A model generated the notes under the pieces. It had not been told where the DNA came from, did no database searches, and saw nothing but the letters and a program-made list of their open reading frames with translations. A stretch of DNA of 64,000 nucleotides, from IMG/VR virus record IMGVR_UViG_3300033149_003459, positions 1 to 64,000 of that record, one strand, 5' to 3'. This document shows positions 55,731 through 64,000 of this stretch, piece after piece. Position 1 is the first letter of the stretch, and every line of letters starts with the position of its first letter. The DNA is from a virus. The position numbers were made by a program, and so were the translations under genes.

Positions 55731-58706
55731 ATGCCGCGTGACGTCAACGTGGGGGTCATCCTCCGCGGCAAGGACCGGGCGTCCGACGACGTCAGGAAGG
55801 TGGACAAGTCCTTCGGAAGCCTGAACAAGACGGTGGTCAGCGGCGTAAAGAAGTACCTCGCCATAGGGACGGCCATATACGGGGTGAAGAAGGCCATCTC
55901 GATGGCCCTTGACAACGCATCCTACGCTGCGAACGTGCAGCAGGTCAGGATGTCGTTCGAGTCCATCGCGGAGCAGGCCGGGAACTCCGCCGATGCCATC
56001 CTGAAGAGCATGCGGGAGATGTCCGGCGGCACCATAACGGAGCTGGACATGATGCTCGCCGCTAACCGCGCGGCGCTGCTCGGGCTGCCGGTCGACAAGC
56101 TCGACCAGCTCATGCAGATAGCGCGGGCGTCCGCCACGGCCACGGGCGAGTCCGTGCAGCAGATGTTCAACGACATCGTCACCGGCATCGGCCGGACCAG
56201 CCCGATGATCCTGGACAACCTCGGCATCACGGTCAAGATAGGCGAGGCCACCAAGGCGTACGGGGAGCAGATAGGCAAGGCGGCGAACCAGCTCACCGGA
56301 GCGGAGAAGCAGCAGGCACTCCTCAACGCCGTCCTCGCGCAGGGCGAGACCATCATGCGCAGGGTCGGTGAGGCGGGCCAGCAGATAACGGCCGCCGAGC
56401 GGCCGCAGATGCTCACGGCCGCGTGGGCCGACCTGCGGGCCGAGCTCGGGAAGCGCCTCCTCCCTGTCTACGTCAAGCTCAGCGAGTGGGGCACGAAGAT
56501 AGTACGCGGCCTCCTGCCGTACGTGTCGCAGATGCCCGCCGTATTCAAGGCGGTCGGGGAGATCGTGCAGCGCATCATGAAGCTGACATTCTCGGGCAAG
56601 GTGATAGCGAACGCCATAGACTCCATGGCCAAGCGCGTCGTTGACGCCATGGCGCTGGCCGCCGAGTTCATACCCAAGATTTTCCTTGAGGCGTTCGCCG
56701 TGATAGCCGAGGAGGGGCCGGGGTTGCTGTGGGCCGCGATAAAGCAGGGGTTCCTCGACAGGCTGTCCACGGCGTGGAACGAGTTCACGAAGATATGGAA
56801 GATAGATACCAAGGCGGTTGAGTCTCCTGACATGGTCTCCGACCAATGGAAGAAGGCGCTGGAGGATGCCGCCCCGCGGTTCAAGTCCATCGTCGACAAC
56901 TTCCTGCAGTACATGAAGCAGACCATCGTCGCCACAGGGGAGATGGCGTCGAGCATGGTGGAGCCGTTCAAGGATGACGCGCTGCTGAACGAGCTGATAG
57001 ACAAGCTCAAGGCGCTCGGTGAGGAGGCCGAGGAGGTCGGGGAGGAGATCGGAAGCAACCTGCGCACCGGCATAGAGAACGGCCTGAAGGACCTGACGCT
57101 GCCCGCCGAGATCAAGAAGCTGTGGGACCAGACCGAGGAGGCCGCGCTGCTTAAGCTTGAGGCGTCGCTTGATGGCGTGGTCAAGCAGGTCGGGCTCGTT
57201 AACGAGGAGCTCAACAACATACTCGCACTCGACGCCAAGCTCAGCGCAGCGGACGAGGAGACGGTGGCGAACTACAGGGAGCAGCTCCGGCAGTTGAACG
57301 CCGTCAAGGACGTGCTGTGGGGCAAGATACTTGCCATAAAGATGCGGCAGAACGAGGAGGACAACCGCCACATCAAGGAGTGGGCACGTCTGCAACGCAG
57401 TGCCTACGAGAACGAGATAGCGGACATCCGGGAGAGGGCCGCCGAGTTCGTAAGCGCCGGTGTGTCGTACCTGGAGGTGGAGAAGTGGCGCGAGGGCGCC
57501 ATCGACGCCGTCAACAAGAAGCGGGAGGAGGAGCTCGCGCTTCTTGAGGCGCAGCGGAACGAGGCAGAGCGCCTGGCCACCATCGAGGAGACGCGCACCG
57601 CGCTTGGACCGGCGATAGGGGCGGCCGAGGCGTTCGCCGGGACGGAGGTGGGCAAGGCGACCGGCACGGCCGAGGCGCTCGGAACCGGGCTGACCGTCGG
57701 GTTCGACGAGCAGCTCCTGACCGGGCTCGCCGACTTCGCGCTGAACATGGACGTGGTGAACGCCATCCTGAACCCGGTGAGCGCCGGGCTCGGCCTCCTG
57801 CAGCAGGCCATCGGCTGGCTGGTGGCGCAGATCAGCGGCGCGCTGACCGAGACCGAGACGTGGAAGGTGTTCCAGGAGGGCATCAAGACGTTCTTCTCGC
57901 AGATAGTCGTCCCGCTCGCCACGGCGATACAGCCGCTGCTCGTGTTCTTCCAGCAGCTCCTCTCGGCCATCGCGCCGTACCTCGTTGCCGCGTTCAACAT
58001 GCTCGGCGAGCTCATGAAGAGGCTCCAGCCGCTGTGGGACGCGCTGGCGCTCGTGCTTGAGTCGGTGTTCAAGCTGTTCCTGTCCATACTGCCTGTCATC
58101 TTCACGTTCATATCTATAATAGGCAACATCCTCGCTCCGATCTTCGCGGCGCTCGCACCGGTGATCGACGCCATAGGCAGGATATTCGAGGCGCTGTCTC
58201 CGGTGATCAACACCGTGATGTCTGTGCTGGGCGTGTTCGGTACGCTGATCGGGGGCGTGGCGGCAACGCTCGGCTGGCTCGCCACGAAGATACTCGCCCT
58301 CGGCGAGGTCATCCTGTACGCCATCACCTTCCAGTGGAAGAAGATCGAGGACGTAGACTGGGGCGAGTCGTTCAGCGAGGCGCTGGACGAGATCGTGGTC
58401 GAGTCCGTCGAGAATGTGGCGTTCGACGTTGCTGGGGCCGGGTTCACCGACTTCGGTCCGAGCGGCGACCTGTTCGGACCCGGTGCCGAGGACTTCGCGC
58501 CGTTCGGGGAGGAGCCAGCCCCCACCATCGTCGGCGGGGAGACGACGATACAGCGCGCGCCGGAGTTCCACATATACCAGACCTTCGAGGGTCCGATAGT
58601 CGGGGCGTCCGGCATGGCCGAGGTCGGCGAGTTCATGGTCGAGGCCGTAGAGGACTACCTCGGTCAGGGCGGCGTGGTAGAGTGGCTGGAGGCGCCCGCG
58701 ACATGA
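55731..58706 (+). CDS. tape measure protein
   Basis: A 991-residue protein with AGGAGG before ATG 55731. An N-terminal VGVILRGKDRASDDVRKVDK start, long helical stretches (TATGESVQQM, EEAEEVGEEI), and hydrophobic segments near residues 680-880 (FIEFF-like, LLVFFQQLLSAI, LSILPVIFTFISIIGNIL) are typical. Length sets tail length; at about 1.5 angstrom per residue this gives roughly 150 nm, so a siphovirus-like tail. The end overlaps the next tail gene by 4 nt. Confidence 0.92.
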   Translation: MPRDVNVGVILRGKDRASDDVRKVDKSFGSLNKTVVSGVKKYLAIGTAIYGVKKAISMALDNASYAANVQQVRMSFESIAEQAGNSADAILKSMREMSGGTITELDMMLAANRAALLGLPVDKLDQLMQIARASATATGESVQQMFNDIVTGIGRTSPMILDNLGITVKIGEATKAYGEQIGKAANQLTGAEKQQALLNAVLAQGETIMRRVGEAGQQITAAERPQMLTAAWADLRAELGKRLLPVYVKLSEWGTKIVRGLLPYVSQMPAVFKAVGEIVQRIMKLTFSGKVIANAIDSMAKRVVDAMALAAEFIPKIFLEAFAVIAEEGPGLLWAAIKQGFLDRLSTAWNEFTKIWKIDTKAVESPDMVSDQWKKALEDAAPRFKSIVDNFLQYMKQTIVATGEMASSMVEPFKDDALLNELIDKLKALGEEAEEVGEEIGSNLRTGIENGLKDLTLPAEIKKLWDQTEEAALLKLEASLDGVVKQVGLVNEELNNILALDAKLSAADEETVANYREQLRQLNAVKDVLWGKILAIKMRQNEEDNRHIKEWARLQRSAYENEIADIRERAAEFVSAGVSYLEVEKWREGAIDAVNKKREEELALLEAQRNEAERLATIEETRTALGPAIGAAEAFAGTEVGKATGTAEALGTGLTVGFDEQLLTGLADFALNMDVVNAILNPVSAGLGLLQQAIGWLVAQISGALTETETWKVFQEGIKTFFSQIVVPLATAIQPLLVFFQQLLSAIAPYLVAAFNMLGELMKRLQPLWDALALVLESVFKLFLSILPVIFTFISIIGNILAPIFAALAPVIDAIGRIFEALSPVINTVMSVLGVFGTLIGGVAATLGWLATKILALGEVILYAITFQWKKIEDVDWGESFSEALDEIVVESVENVAFDVAGAGFTDFGPSGDLFGPGAEDFAPFGEEPAPTIVGGETTIQRAPEFHIYQTFEGPIVGASGMAEVGEFMVEAVEDYLGQGGVVEWLEAPAT

Positions 58707-61700
58707 CGTACTTCGTTCCCGCGTCCAGCGGGTTCCAGGCGGCCGTGCAGGACAACACCGAGCCGCGCACGTGGAAGATCCTCATAGACACCAACGATGA
58801 CGACACCCTCGACGACGTCACGCAGTACCTCTACGGCAACAGCGTCAACGTCAGCGGGACCGGCGGAAGCTTCCACTCGAAGGCCATGTCGAGCAGCGCC
58901 CAGGTGCTGCTCCGCAACTCCGGCGGCTGGTTCGACGAGGGCGACCACGCCGGGGCCAAGGCGGCCATAGAGGTGACTGTCGGCACCGGGAACGAGTACA
59001 TACGTATCTTCACCGGCTACGTGGACGAGAAGGGCGCGCAGCGGAAGAGGCGCGCGATCAGCGAGGACGTAGTGCAGTTCACGTTCGTAGACGCCACGAA
59101 GATGCGCGGCATGCGGGCGAGGCTGGACCCGGCCATCTACGTCGGGTACAGCCTGTTCGACCCCAGCGCGACCGGGACGTCGCTCATGCACAAGTTCGCC
59201 AAGACCCTTGGCGTGACGGCGGGCTCCATCGTCGGCACGGCCGTCAACCACACGAAGGACTACATGCCCGTCAGGGGCGACACCGAGGCGTGGCGCGAGA
59301 TGCAGAAGATACAGGCTGCGTACCTCGCGCACATGGGCTTTCGGTACGACGGCAAGCTCGTCTTCGACAGCTACTTCGCCACCGGGTGGTCGTCGCCGTC
59401 GAGCGAGTGGACGCTCGACACGGACAACATCCACTCGTGGTCCGGCTCGTACAGCAAGGTCCGGTGCAACAGGGCGCGGCTTGAGTTCTCCGGGTACGAG
59501 CAGCTGCCGACGCAGGTCATCTACAAGAACACCACTAACTACGACACGACGTACAACCGCATCAGCATCAGGCTCGCGAACAACGAGTACTGGCCCGGCC
59601 CTAACCAGGACGACGTGGCGCAGCTCAAGTACAAGCTCCCGACCAGCTCGGAGGAGATCCCCATCGGCCTCAGCATACAGACGCCTACCATAGGCGCGTA
59701 CAGCTCCGGAAGCGACATAGAGGCCACCGGGGCGGGCACGCCGACCATCATCAGCTTCAACGGCTCGACCGACGCGACGCAGCAGAACCCGGACAGCTCG
59801 GAGATCATACTCCAGAACCAGTCCGGCGGCCACATAACGATCACCAAGCTAACCGTCCAGGGGATACCCGTCAGGGTGTCTGAGAGCAACACCATCGAGC
59901 ACACAGACGCGACCGTATCCGACGAGTGGGACTACGTGGACAAGTCGGTGGACGGCACGTACGCCGCGAGCGTATCGCAGGCCGAGACCACCGTCCAGCG
60001 GTGGGTCGAGTTCGGGAAGGACCCGAGGAAGGTGTTCAGCGTCATCACCGACTTCCTCCCGCAGGTGCAGCCGGGCGCGGTCGTCCAGTTCAACCCGGAG
60101 GCCGGGATCAACCTCGCATGCTGGGTCGAGAGCTTCAAGCACACGGCACGCGGGCCGATGGGGAGGTGGAAGACCTCCCTCGGGCTCATCGAGAAGGACA
60201 GCTTCACGGCCACGGGCTCCCCGATAAGGTACGCCAAGCACAGGTCGAGCAGCAGGACCGTGGACCACGAGTTCGAGGCGCGGCCCACGGACGAGCAGAT
60301 GATACTGTACGGGGAGGACCTTGAGGTCCACCTGCCGTTCGACCACGGCTCCGGGCTGCGCGCCGTGGACACCTCTGGCAACGACAACCACGCCACGCTG
60401 TCCGACGAGGCATGGGCCGCGGGCCTGGCCGGGTACGCGCTGGACTGCGACGCCACCGACCACGCGGACCTCGGAAGTGTCATCAGCCCTATGACGCAGA
60501 TCAGCGTCTCGTGCTGGGTCAAGGGCTGCGACGGTAGCTACGATCAGGCATTCGTGAATAACCATGGGTCGGGCGGCACTGATCAGTTCTTCGTATTCGG
60601 GACGACATCCACGTTCTCCTACCACCTGTATCTTACCTTGGATGACGGGACCACCGCCGAGTCGAAGGATGGCGGAGCCGCGATCCCTGATTCGGGCTGG
60701 CATCATGTCGGGTTCTCATACGACGCATCGTCAAAAGCCTGGGTGATCTATCTCGACGGGCAGAAAGTCGCCAACGGAACATATGGCGGTGGCACTGTCG
60801 ATCTGACCGAGCGGACGATCAGGATCGGCGCCAGACGCAGCGACGCATCCTTGAAGACGCAAGGTCGGATCGACGAGGTGCTCATCTACAGCCGGATACT
60901 GTCCGACGGCGAGTTCCGGGCGCTGTACGTGAACCCGACCGGGGTGCCGACCACAGAGATCGTCGAGGCCAACGTCGGTGACGACGCCGTCACCGCGCGG
61001 TCCGTGAACGCCAACGACTTCGTCCGGGCCGTGGACTTCTCCGACCTGGCGCTGTACCACAGCTTCGACCACGAGACCGGCAAGCACGGGGGTTGCTACC
61101 ATTTCGACGGCTCCAGCGGCACGTTCTACATAGGCGACCACGCCGACATCGACTTCGGCACAGGCGCATTCACGATCCTCTTCTGGTACAAGCCGGACGA
61201 CACGCCCGGCGCGAACGAGCAGCTGTTCAAGAAGCGCGCGTCAGGGGCGGGCTACACCTGTGAGGTGTACACGTCGCTGAAGCTCCTATGGTACATCAAC
61301 GACGGTACCGCGCACAGTTTCGTGACCGACCTCACGGTCACCGTCGGGCAATGGAACCACCTCGCGTTCGTTCGGGACTCATCCGGCAACATGTACGCAT
61401 GGATCAACGGGGTGAAGGACACGGGAACCGCCGTCGCCACGGGCAGCGTCACGAACGCTCAGGACCTGCACTTCTTCTCCGACAACGGCGCTTCGCAGTA
61501 CGTGGACGGCTCCATCGACGAGCTGTGGATTTTTGGCCGGGCGCTGAGCGAGGCCGAGATCAAGTTCATGATGACCAACCCCGGCGGGATGGTGCCGAAC
61601 ACCGTCGGGGCCGAGCAGGTGGTGTACGAGGCGCTGAGGGCGGCGCACGTCGAGGCGTCCGAGTGGATCAGGAACGAGAGCGATGAAGGACGTAGCCCCG

Positions 61701-61708
61701 ACGCATGA
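58703..61708 (+). CDS. tail protein with C-terminal LamG-like domains
   Basis: 1,001 residues. Residues 1-520 resemble a tail-tip/distal-tail scaffold. Residues ~535-760 and ~785-960 are two concanavalin-A/LamG-like domains, each with DGSS/ALDCDATD-type starts, W(H/N)H(V/L)(G/A)F strands and DE(V/L)(L/W)I(Y/F).R.LS.(G/A)E(F/I) ends. Such domains bind sugars and are likely receptor-binding. The C-terminal 40 residues (AEQVVYEALRAAHVEASEWI) begin a helical linker that is cut short at 61708; LamG sequence resumes at once in another frame (see next gene). Confidence 0.82.
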   Translation: MTYFVPASSGFQAAVQDNTEPRTWKILIDTNDDDTLDDVTQYLYGNSVNVSGTGGSFHSKAMSSSAQVLLRNSGGWFDEGDHAGAKAAIEVTVGTGNEYIRIFTGYVDEKGAQRKRRAISEDVVQFTFVDATKMRGMRARLDPAIYVGYSLFDPSATGTSLMHKFAKTLGVTAGSIVGTAVNHTKDYMPVRGDTEAWREMQKIQAAYLAHMGFRYDGKLVFDSYFATGWSSPSSEWTLDTDNIHSWSGSYSKVRCNRARLEFSGYEQLPTQVIYKNTTNYDTTYNRISIRLANNEYWPGPNQDDVAQLKYKLPTSSEEIPIGLSIQTPTIGAYSSGSDIEATGAGTPTIISFNGSTDATQQNPDSSEIILQNQSGGHITITKLTVQGIPVRVSESNTIEHTDATVSDEWDYVDKSVDGTYAASVSQAETTVQRWVEFGKDPRKVFSVITDFLPQVQPGAVVQFNPEAGINLACWVESFKHTARGPMGRWKTSLGLIEKDSFTATGSPIRYAKHRSSSRTVDHEFEARPTDEQMILYGEDLEVHLPFDHGSGLRAVDTSGNDNHATLSDEAWAAGLAGYALDCDATDHADLGSVISPMTQISVSCWVKGCDGSYDQAFVNNHGSGGTDQFFVFGTTSTFSYHLYLTLDDGTTAESKDGGAAIPDSGWHHVGFSYDASSKAWVIYLDGQKVANGTYGGGTVDLTERTIRIGARRSDASLKTQGRIDEVLIYSRILSDGEFRALYVNPTGVPTTEIVEANVGDDAVTARSVNANDFVRAVDFSDLALYHSFDHETGKHGGCYHFDGSSGTFYIGDHADIDFGTGAFTILFWYKPDDTPGANEQLFKKRASGAGYTCEVYTSLKLLWYINDGTAHSFVTDLTVTVGQWNHLAFVRDSSGNMYAWINGVKDTGTAVATGSVTNAQDLHFFSDNGASQYVDGSIDELWIFGRALSEAEIKFMMTNPGGMVPNTVGAEQVVYEALRAAHVEASEWIRNESDEGRSPDA

Positions 61709-64000
61709 GGCAGGCCGCGTGGGGAACGCCTATCACTTCGACGGCTCGTCGCAGTACATGACCATCCCGCACCACGCAGACTTCAACTTTGGCACTGGAG
61801 ATTTTAGTATCGCGCTATGGGTGTATCTCGATGACACTCCTACAGCTAACGAAACGTTTGTCTATAAGTGGAATACGGGTGAAGGGGCGATCAAGATTCG
61901 TACGGACAGTGGCCTTAACCTGCGCGCCTACGTCGGGACCGCAGCTTCATACACCGGACTTGTAGACACTGAGGCCATGTCGACCGGAACCTGGTATTTC
62001 GTCACGCTGGTCCGCGAAAGCGGGGCAATACGGCTGTACAAGAATGCTGTTCTTGTGGACTCGGATTCAGATAGCGGCGACGTCAATACAAGCACCGACC
62101 TGAACATCGCACGCGGTGCCGGTGGGGCGGAGCTGTTTGATGGCCTCATCGACGAGCTGTGGATTTTTGACCGGGCGCTGAGCGCGGCGGAGGTGAAGAG
62201 CTTGTACACAGCTCCGCTGTCCTTCACCTCCTACATGGTGGACTCCGCGCAGCTCAGGGCCGACCAGATCAAGAGCGAACACATAGACGTCTCCTCGTTC
62301 CTGTCGGTCCCGAGCGATGAGGACCTGAAGCTCTACTACAGCTTTGACGACGACGGGCTCGCGGACGGGGACACCGTGAAGGACCAGTCGCCCGCCGAGA
62401 ACGACGGGACGCTGACGCTCGGTGCCGGTGGCGGCTTCACAGACGGGAAGGCCAACGCGGCCATGGACTTCGGGGGCTCCCAGGACACCTACGTCACCGT
62501 GATGTCGGACGGCAGCGGCTCGGACTTCGCGGTCCAGTCGTTCTCGATAGCGTGCTGGATATACATAACGTCAATCGAGAATTACGCGATCATTTGGAGC
62601 TACGACTACACGTCACACGCCACCCCGTACTATGCGCAGCATCTCCGGGTGGAGGAAAGTGGCGGTCAGGGAAGGGTCATTTTCTATTGGAATGATGGCA
62701 GCGCGGCTCAAAATGTGTCGTCAGATTATGGAACCATCTCGCAGGACACTTGGCACCATGTCTGTGTGACGTTCACCTCCGGCTCGCAGGAGATATGGAT
62801 CGACGGAGTCCTGGCTGAGTCGAAGACCAACACGGACACCATCACCTACTACGCACAGGAGATATGGGTCGGCCGGGCCAACTTTTCTGTCACAGATGAG
62901 CTGATCCTCGACGAGCTCAGGTTCTACGACAGGGTGCTGACTCAGAAAGAGATCCGCTCGCTGTACCTGAATCCGGGCGGCATGGTCCACGGGATGGTGG
63001 CAACCAGGCACCTGGTGGCCGACCTGATAACGGCGAACGAGATAGCCGCCGACGCGGTCGAGGCAGACAAGATCAAGGCCGAGGCCGTGCTGGTGGAGAA
63101 GCTGAACGTCCTCGCCCGCGACCTGGTGAACAACGTCACGTATTCAGGGCATCTCGGCGGGTGGGGGCAGCACGACGATGATGGGACGAACAACGGCACC
63201 ACAGCGCTGAGCGTCGTACCCTTAGTCTATGGGAGCCAGACGGTCTACGCGGTCCGGCTCTCCGATGACGGGACGTGGGCGGCCAGGCTGAAGAGCTTCG
63301 AGGTCAGCCACGGGAAGGTATACAAGGTAACCTTCGCCGGGAAGGTGTCGAGTGCTGCGTACTCCGGATACGTCAACGTGCTCGCCTACAGCTCGTTGCA
63401 GGAGGGGGCTGAGTCGGACGGCAGCCTGCACACAGGTAACTACAACGTCACACCGTATGACAGCAGTCGGACTGCGGGTACACCAGCAGCCACGGACGTC
63501 GAACTGAGTAGAGACAAGAGCACGTCGTTCGTCGAGCACACGGCCTACATAATCGGCTACGGGCGCAGCATCGACGATTGCCCTGCTGTCAGCAACACGG
63601 ATGATAAGTTCATATACCTGTCCGACTCACGCACGAAGTACGTCAGCTTGGAGATGCACGCCGCGTTCTCGGGGTCCGGGACGTTCGACATAGTCAACAT
63701 GTCGGTGGTCGAGCTCGGCACCGGGCAGATCGTTGCCGAGAACATCGTCGCCGAGACGATCACCGCCGACGAGATCGCCAGCAGCACGCTCACGTCGAGG
63801 ACGCTCCTCATCGGCAAGGACAACAACATCTACGACTACGGCGACGACATAGGTGACAGCGACGAGTTGTTCCTGCACGACCTGACCTGCCTGAGCTCCA
63901 AGGGGCGCGTGCCGGAGGAGAAGTCGATCACCCCGGCACCCCGTGCGAGCTACGACAGCGACAACACCGAATACGAGAACCCCGAGGCGATGATGTGGGA
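61683..64000 (+). CDS. tail fibre-like protein with LamG domains, 3' end outside window
   Basis: An open frame of at least 772 residues from ATG 61683, running off the window. It starts KDVAPTHEAGRVGNAYHFDG, which reads like the inside of a LamG domain rather than a protein start. Two LamG domains follow (to ~residue 180 and ~215-425), then a helical linker with repeated ITANEIAADAV-type units, then a large beta-rich domain. It overlaps the previous gene by 26 nt. It may be one gene with the previous one interrupted by a frameshift, or a second coupled gene. Likely receptor-binding. Confidence 0.75.
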   Translation, partial: MKDVAPTHEAGRVGNAYHFDGSSQYMTIPHHADFNFGTGDFSIALWVYLDDTPTANETFVYKWNTGEGAIKIRTDSGLNLRAYVGTAASYTGLVDTEAMSTGTWYFVTLVRESGAIRLYKNAVLVDSDSDSGDVNTSTDLNIARGAGGAELFDGLIDELWIFDRALSAAEVKSLYTAPLSFTSYMVDSAQLRADQIKSEHIDVSSFLSVPSDEDLKLYYSFDDDGLADGDTVKDQSPAENDGTLTLGAGGGFTDGKANAAMDFGGSQDTYVTVMSDGSGSDFAVQSFSIACWIYITSIENYAIIWSYDYTSHATPYYAQHLRVEESGGQGRVIFYWNDGSAAQNVSSDYGTISQDTWHHVCVTFTSGSQEIWIDGVLAESKTNTDTITYYAQEIWVGRANFSVTDELILDELRFYDRVLTQKEIRSLYLNPGGMVHGMVATRHLVADLITANEIAADAVEADKIKAEAVLVEKLNVLARDLVNNVTYSGHLGGWGQHDDDGTNNGTTALSVVPLVYGSQTVYAVRLSDDGTWAARLKSFEVSHGKVYKVTFAGKVSSAAYSGYVNVLAYSSLQEGAESDGSLHTGNYNVTPYDSSRTAGTPAATDVELSRDKSTSFVEHTAYIIGYGRSIDDCPAVSNTDDKFIYLSDSRTKYVSLEMHAAFSGSGTFDIVNMSVVELGTGQIVAENIVAETITADEIASSTLTSRTLLIGKDNNIYDYGDDIGDSDELFLHDLTCLSSKGRVPEEKSITPAPRASYDSDNTEYENPEAMMW

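Noticed and set aside
54978-58571. An antisense open frame of ~1,200 residues opposite the tape measure gene
   Set aside because: Long antisense frames are common in high-GC DNA; composition is rich in Leu/Arg/His/Val without domain pattern, and it mirrors a well supported + strand gene.
1-64000. CRISPR arrays, insertion sequences, rRNA and tRNA genes
   Set aside because: Looked for regularly spaced direct repeats, transposase frames and cloverleaf sequences; none found. The only repeats are the pentamers, the tandem duplication and the accessory-gene modules.

Overview
The window is a continuous piece of a tailed double-stranded DNA phage genome (or prophage) with high GC content. Every gene I could support is on the + strand. 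Genes are packed with 1-4 nt ATGA, GTGA or TGATG overlaps and strong GGAGG-type ribosome binding sites, and GTG starts are common. ATA (Ile) and AGG (Arg) codons are frequent despite the high GC. No tRNA, rRNA, integrase or lysin was seen. A spanin-like pair hints at a Gram-negative host. The N4-gp56-like capsid protein, tail-tube protein, frameshifted tail chaperone and ~990-residue tape measure indicate a long tail, most likely a siphovirus. The host cannot be named from the sequence.

Layout. 1-7.7 kb is replication: a Ycf46-like AAA+ ATPase (cut by the window start), primase, a putative ssDNA-binding protein, a UvsW-like helicase, a family-4 uracil-DNA glycosylase and a family-A DNA polymerase. 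7.7-13.9 kb is recombination and unknowns: a recent tandem duplication, a conserved phage protein, a ~360 bp tract of NNGGY pentamers, an HTH protein, RecA/UvsX, a resolvase-like nuclease and a Cas4/RecB-like nuclease. 13.9-17.0 kb holds a sulfotransferase-like protein, a nuclease-ParB fusion, Vsr and a C5-cytosine methyltransferase. 17.2-21.0 kb has a VWA protein and the two terminase subunits, the large one carrying an HNH intein. 21.4-31.7 kb is a run of small accessory genes, partly of different base composition, with reshuffled paralogs, a spanin-like pair in two frames, APS kinase and a glycosyltransferase. 31.4-34.1 kb has a promoter/operator, a small HTH protein, a Gfo/Idh/MocA oxidoreductase and a UDP-sugar dehydrogenase. 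34.4-41.9 kb has the portal, a MuF head protein that carries a second intein and ends in an ADP-ribosyltransferase-like domain, and small basic proteins. 41.9-46.9 kb has a DNA methyltransferase, a second sulfotransferase-like protein and an ACP / SDR / acyl-adenylating ligase / hexapeptide acyltransferase cassette. 46.9-64 kb has scaffold, capsid, a terminator, two glycosyltransferases, head-tail joining, tail tube, frameshifted chaperone, tape measure and large LamG-repeat tail proteins that run off the end.

Working together. Besides a standard replication, packaging and virion set, the phage carries what looks like a dispersed glycan-decoration pathway: PAPS supply (APS kinase) with two sulfotransferase-like enzymes, sugar-nucleotide oxidation (UDP-sugar dehydrogenase plus MocA oxidoreductase), an ACP-dependent acyl cassette, and three glycosyltransferases. 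Several of these genes sit between virion genes, so modification of virion proteins or of the host surface by a sulfated and/or acylated sugar is the main functional hypothesis. This is inference; the individual family calls are well supported by motifs.
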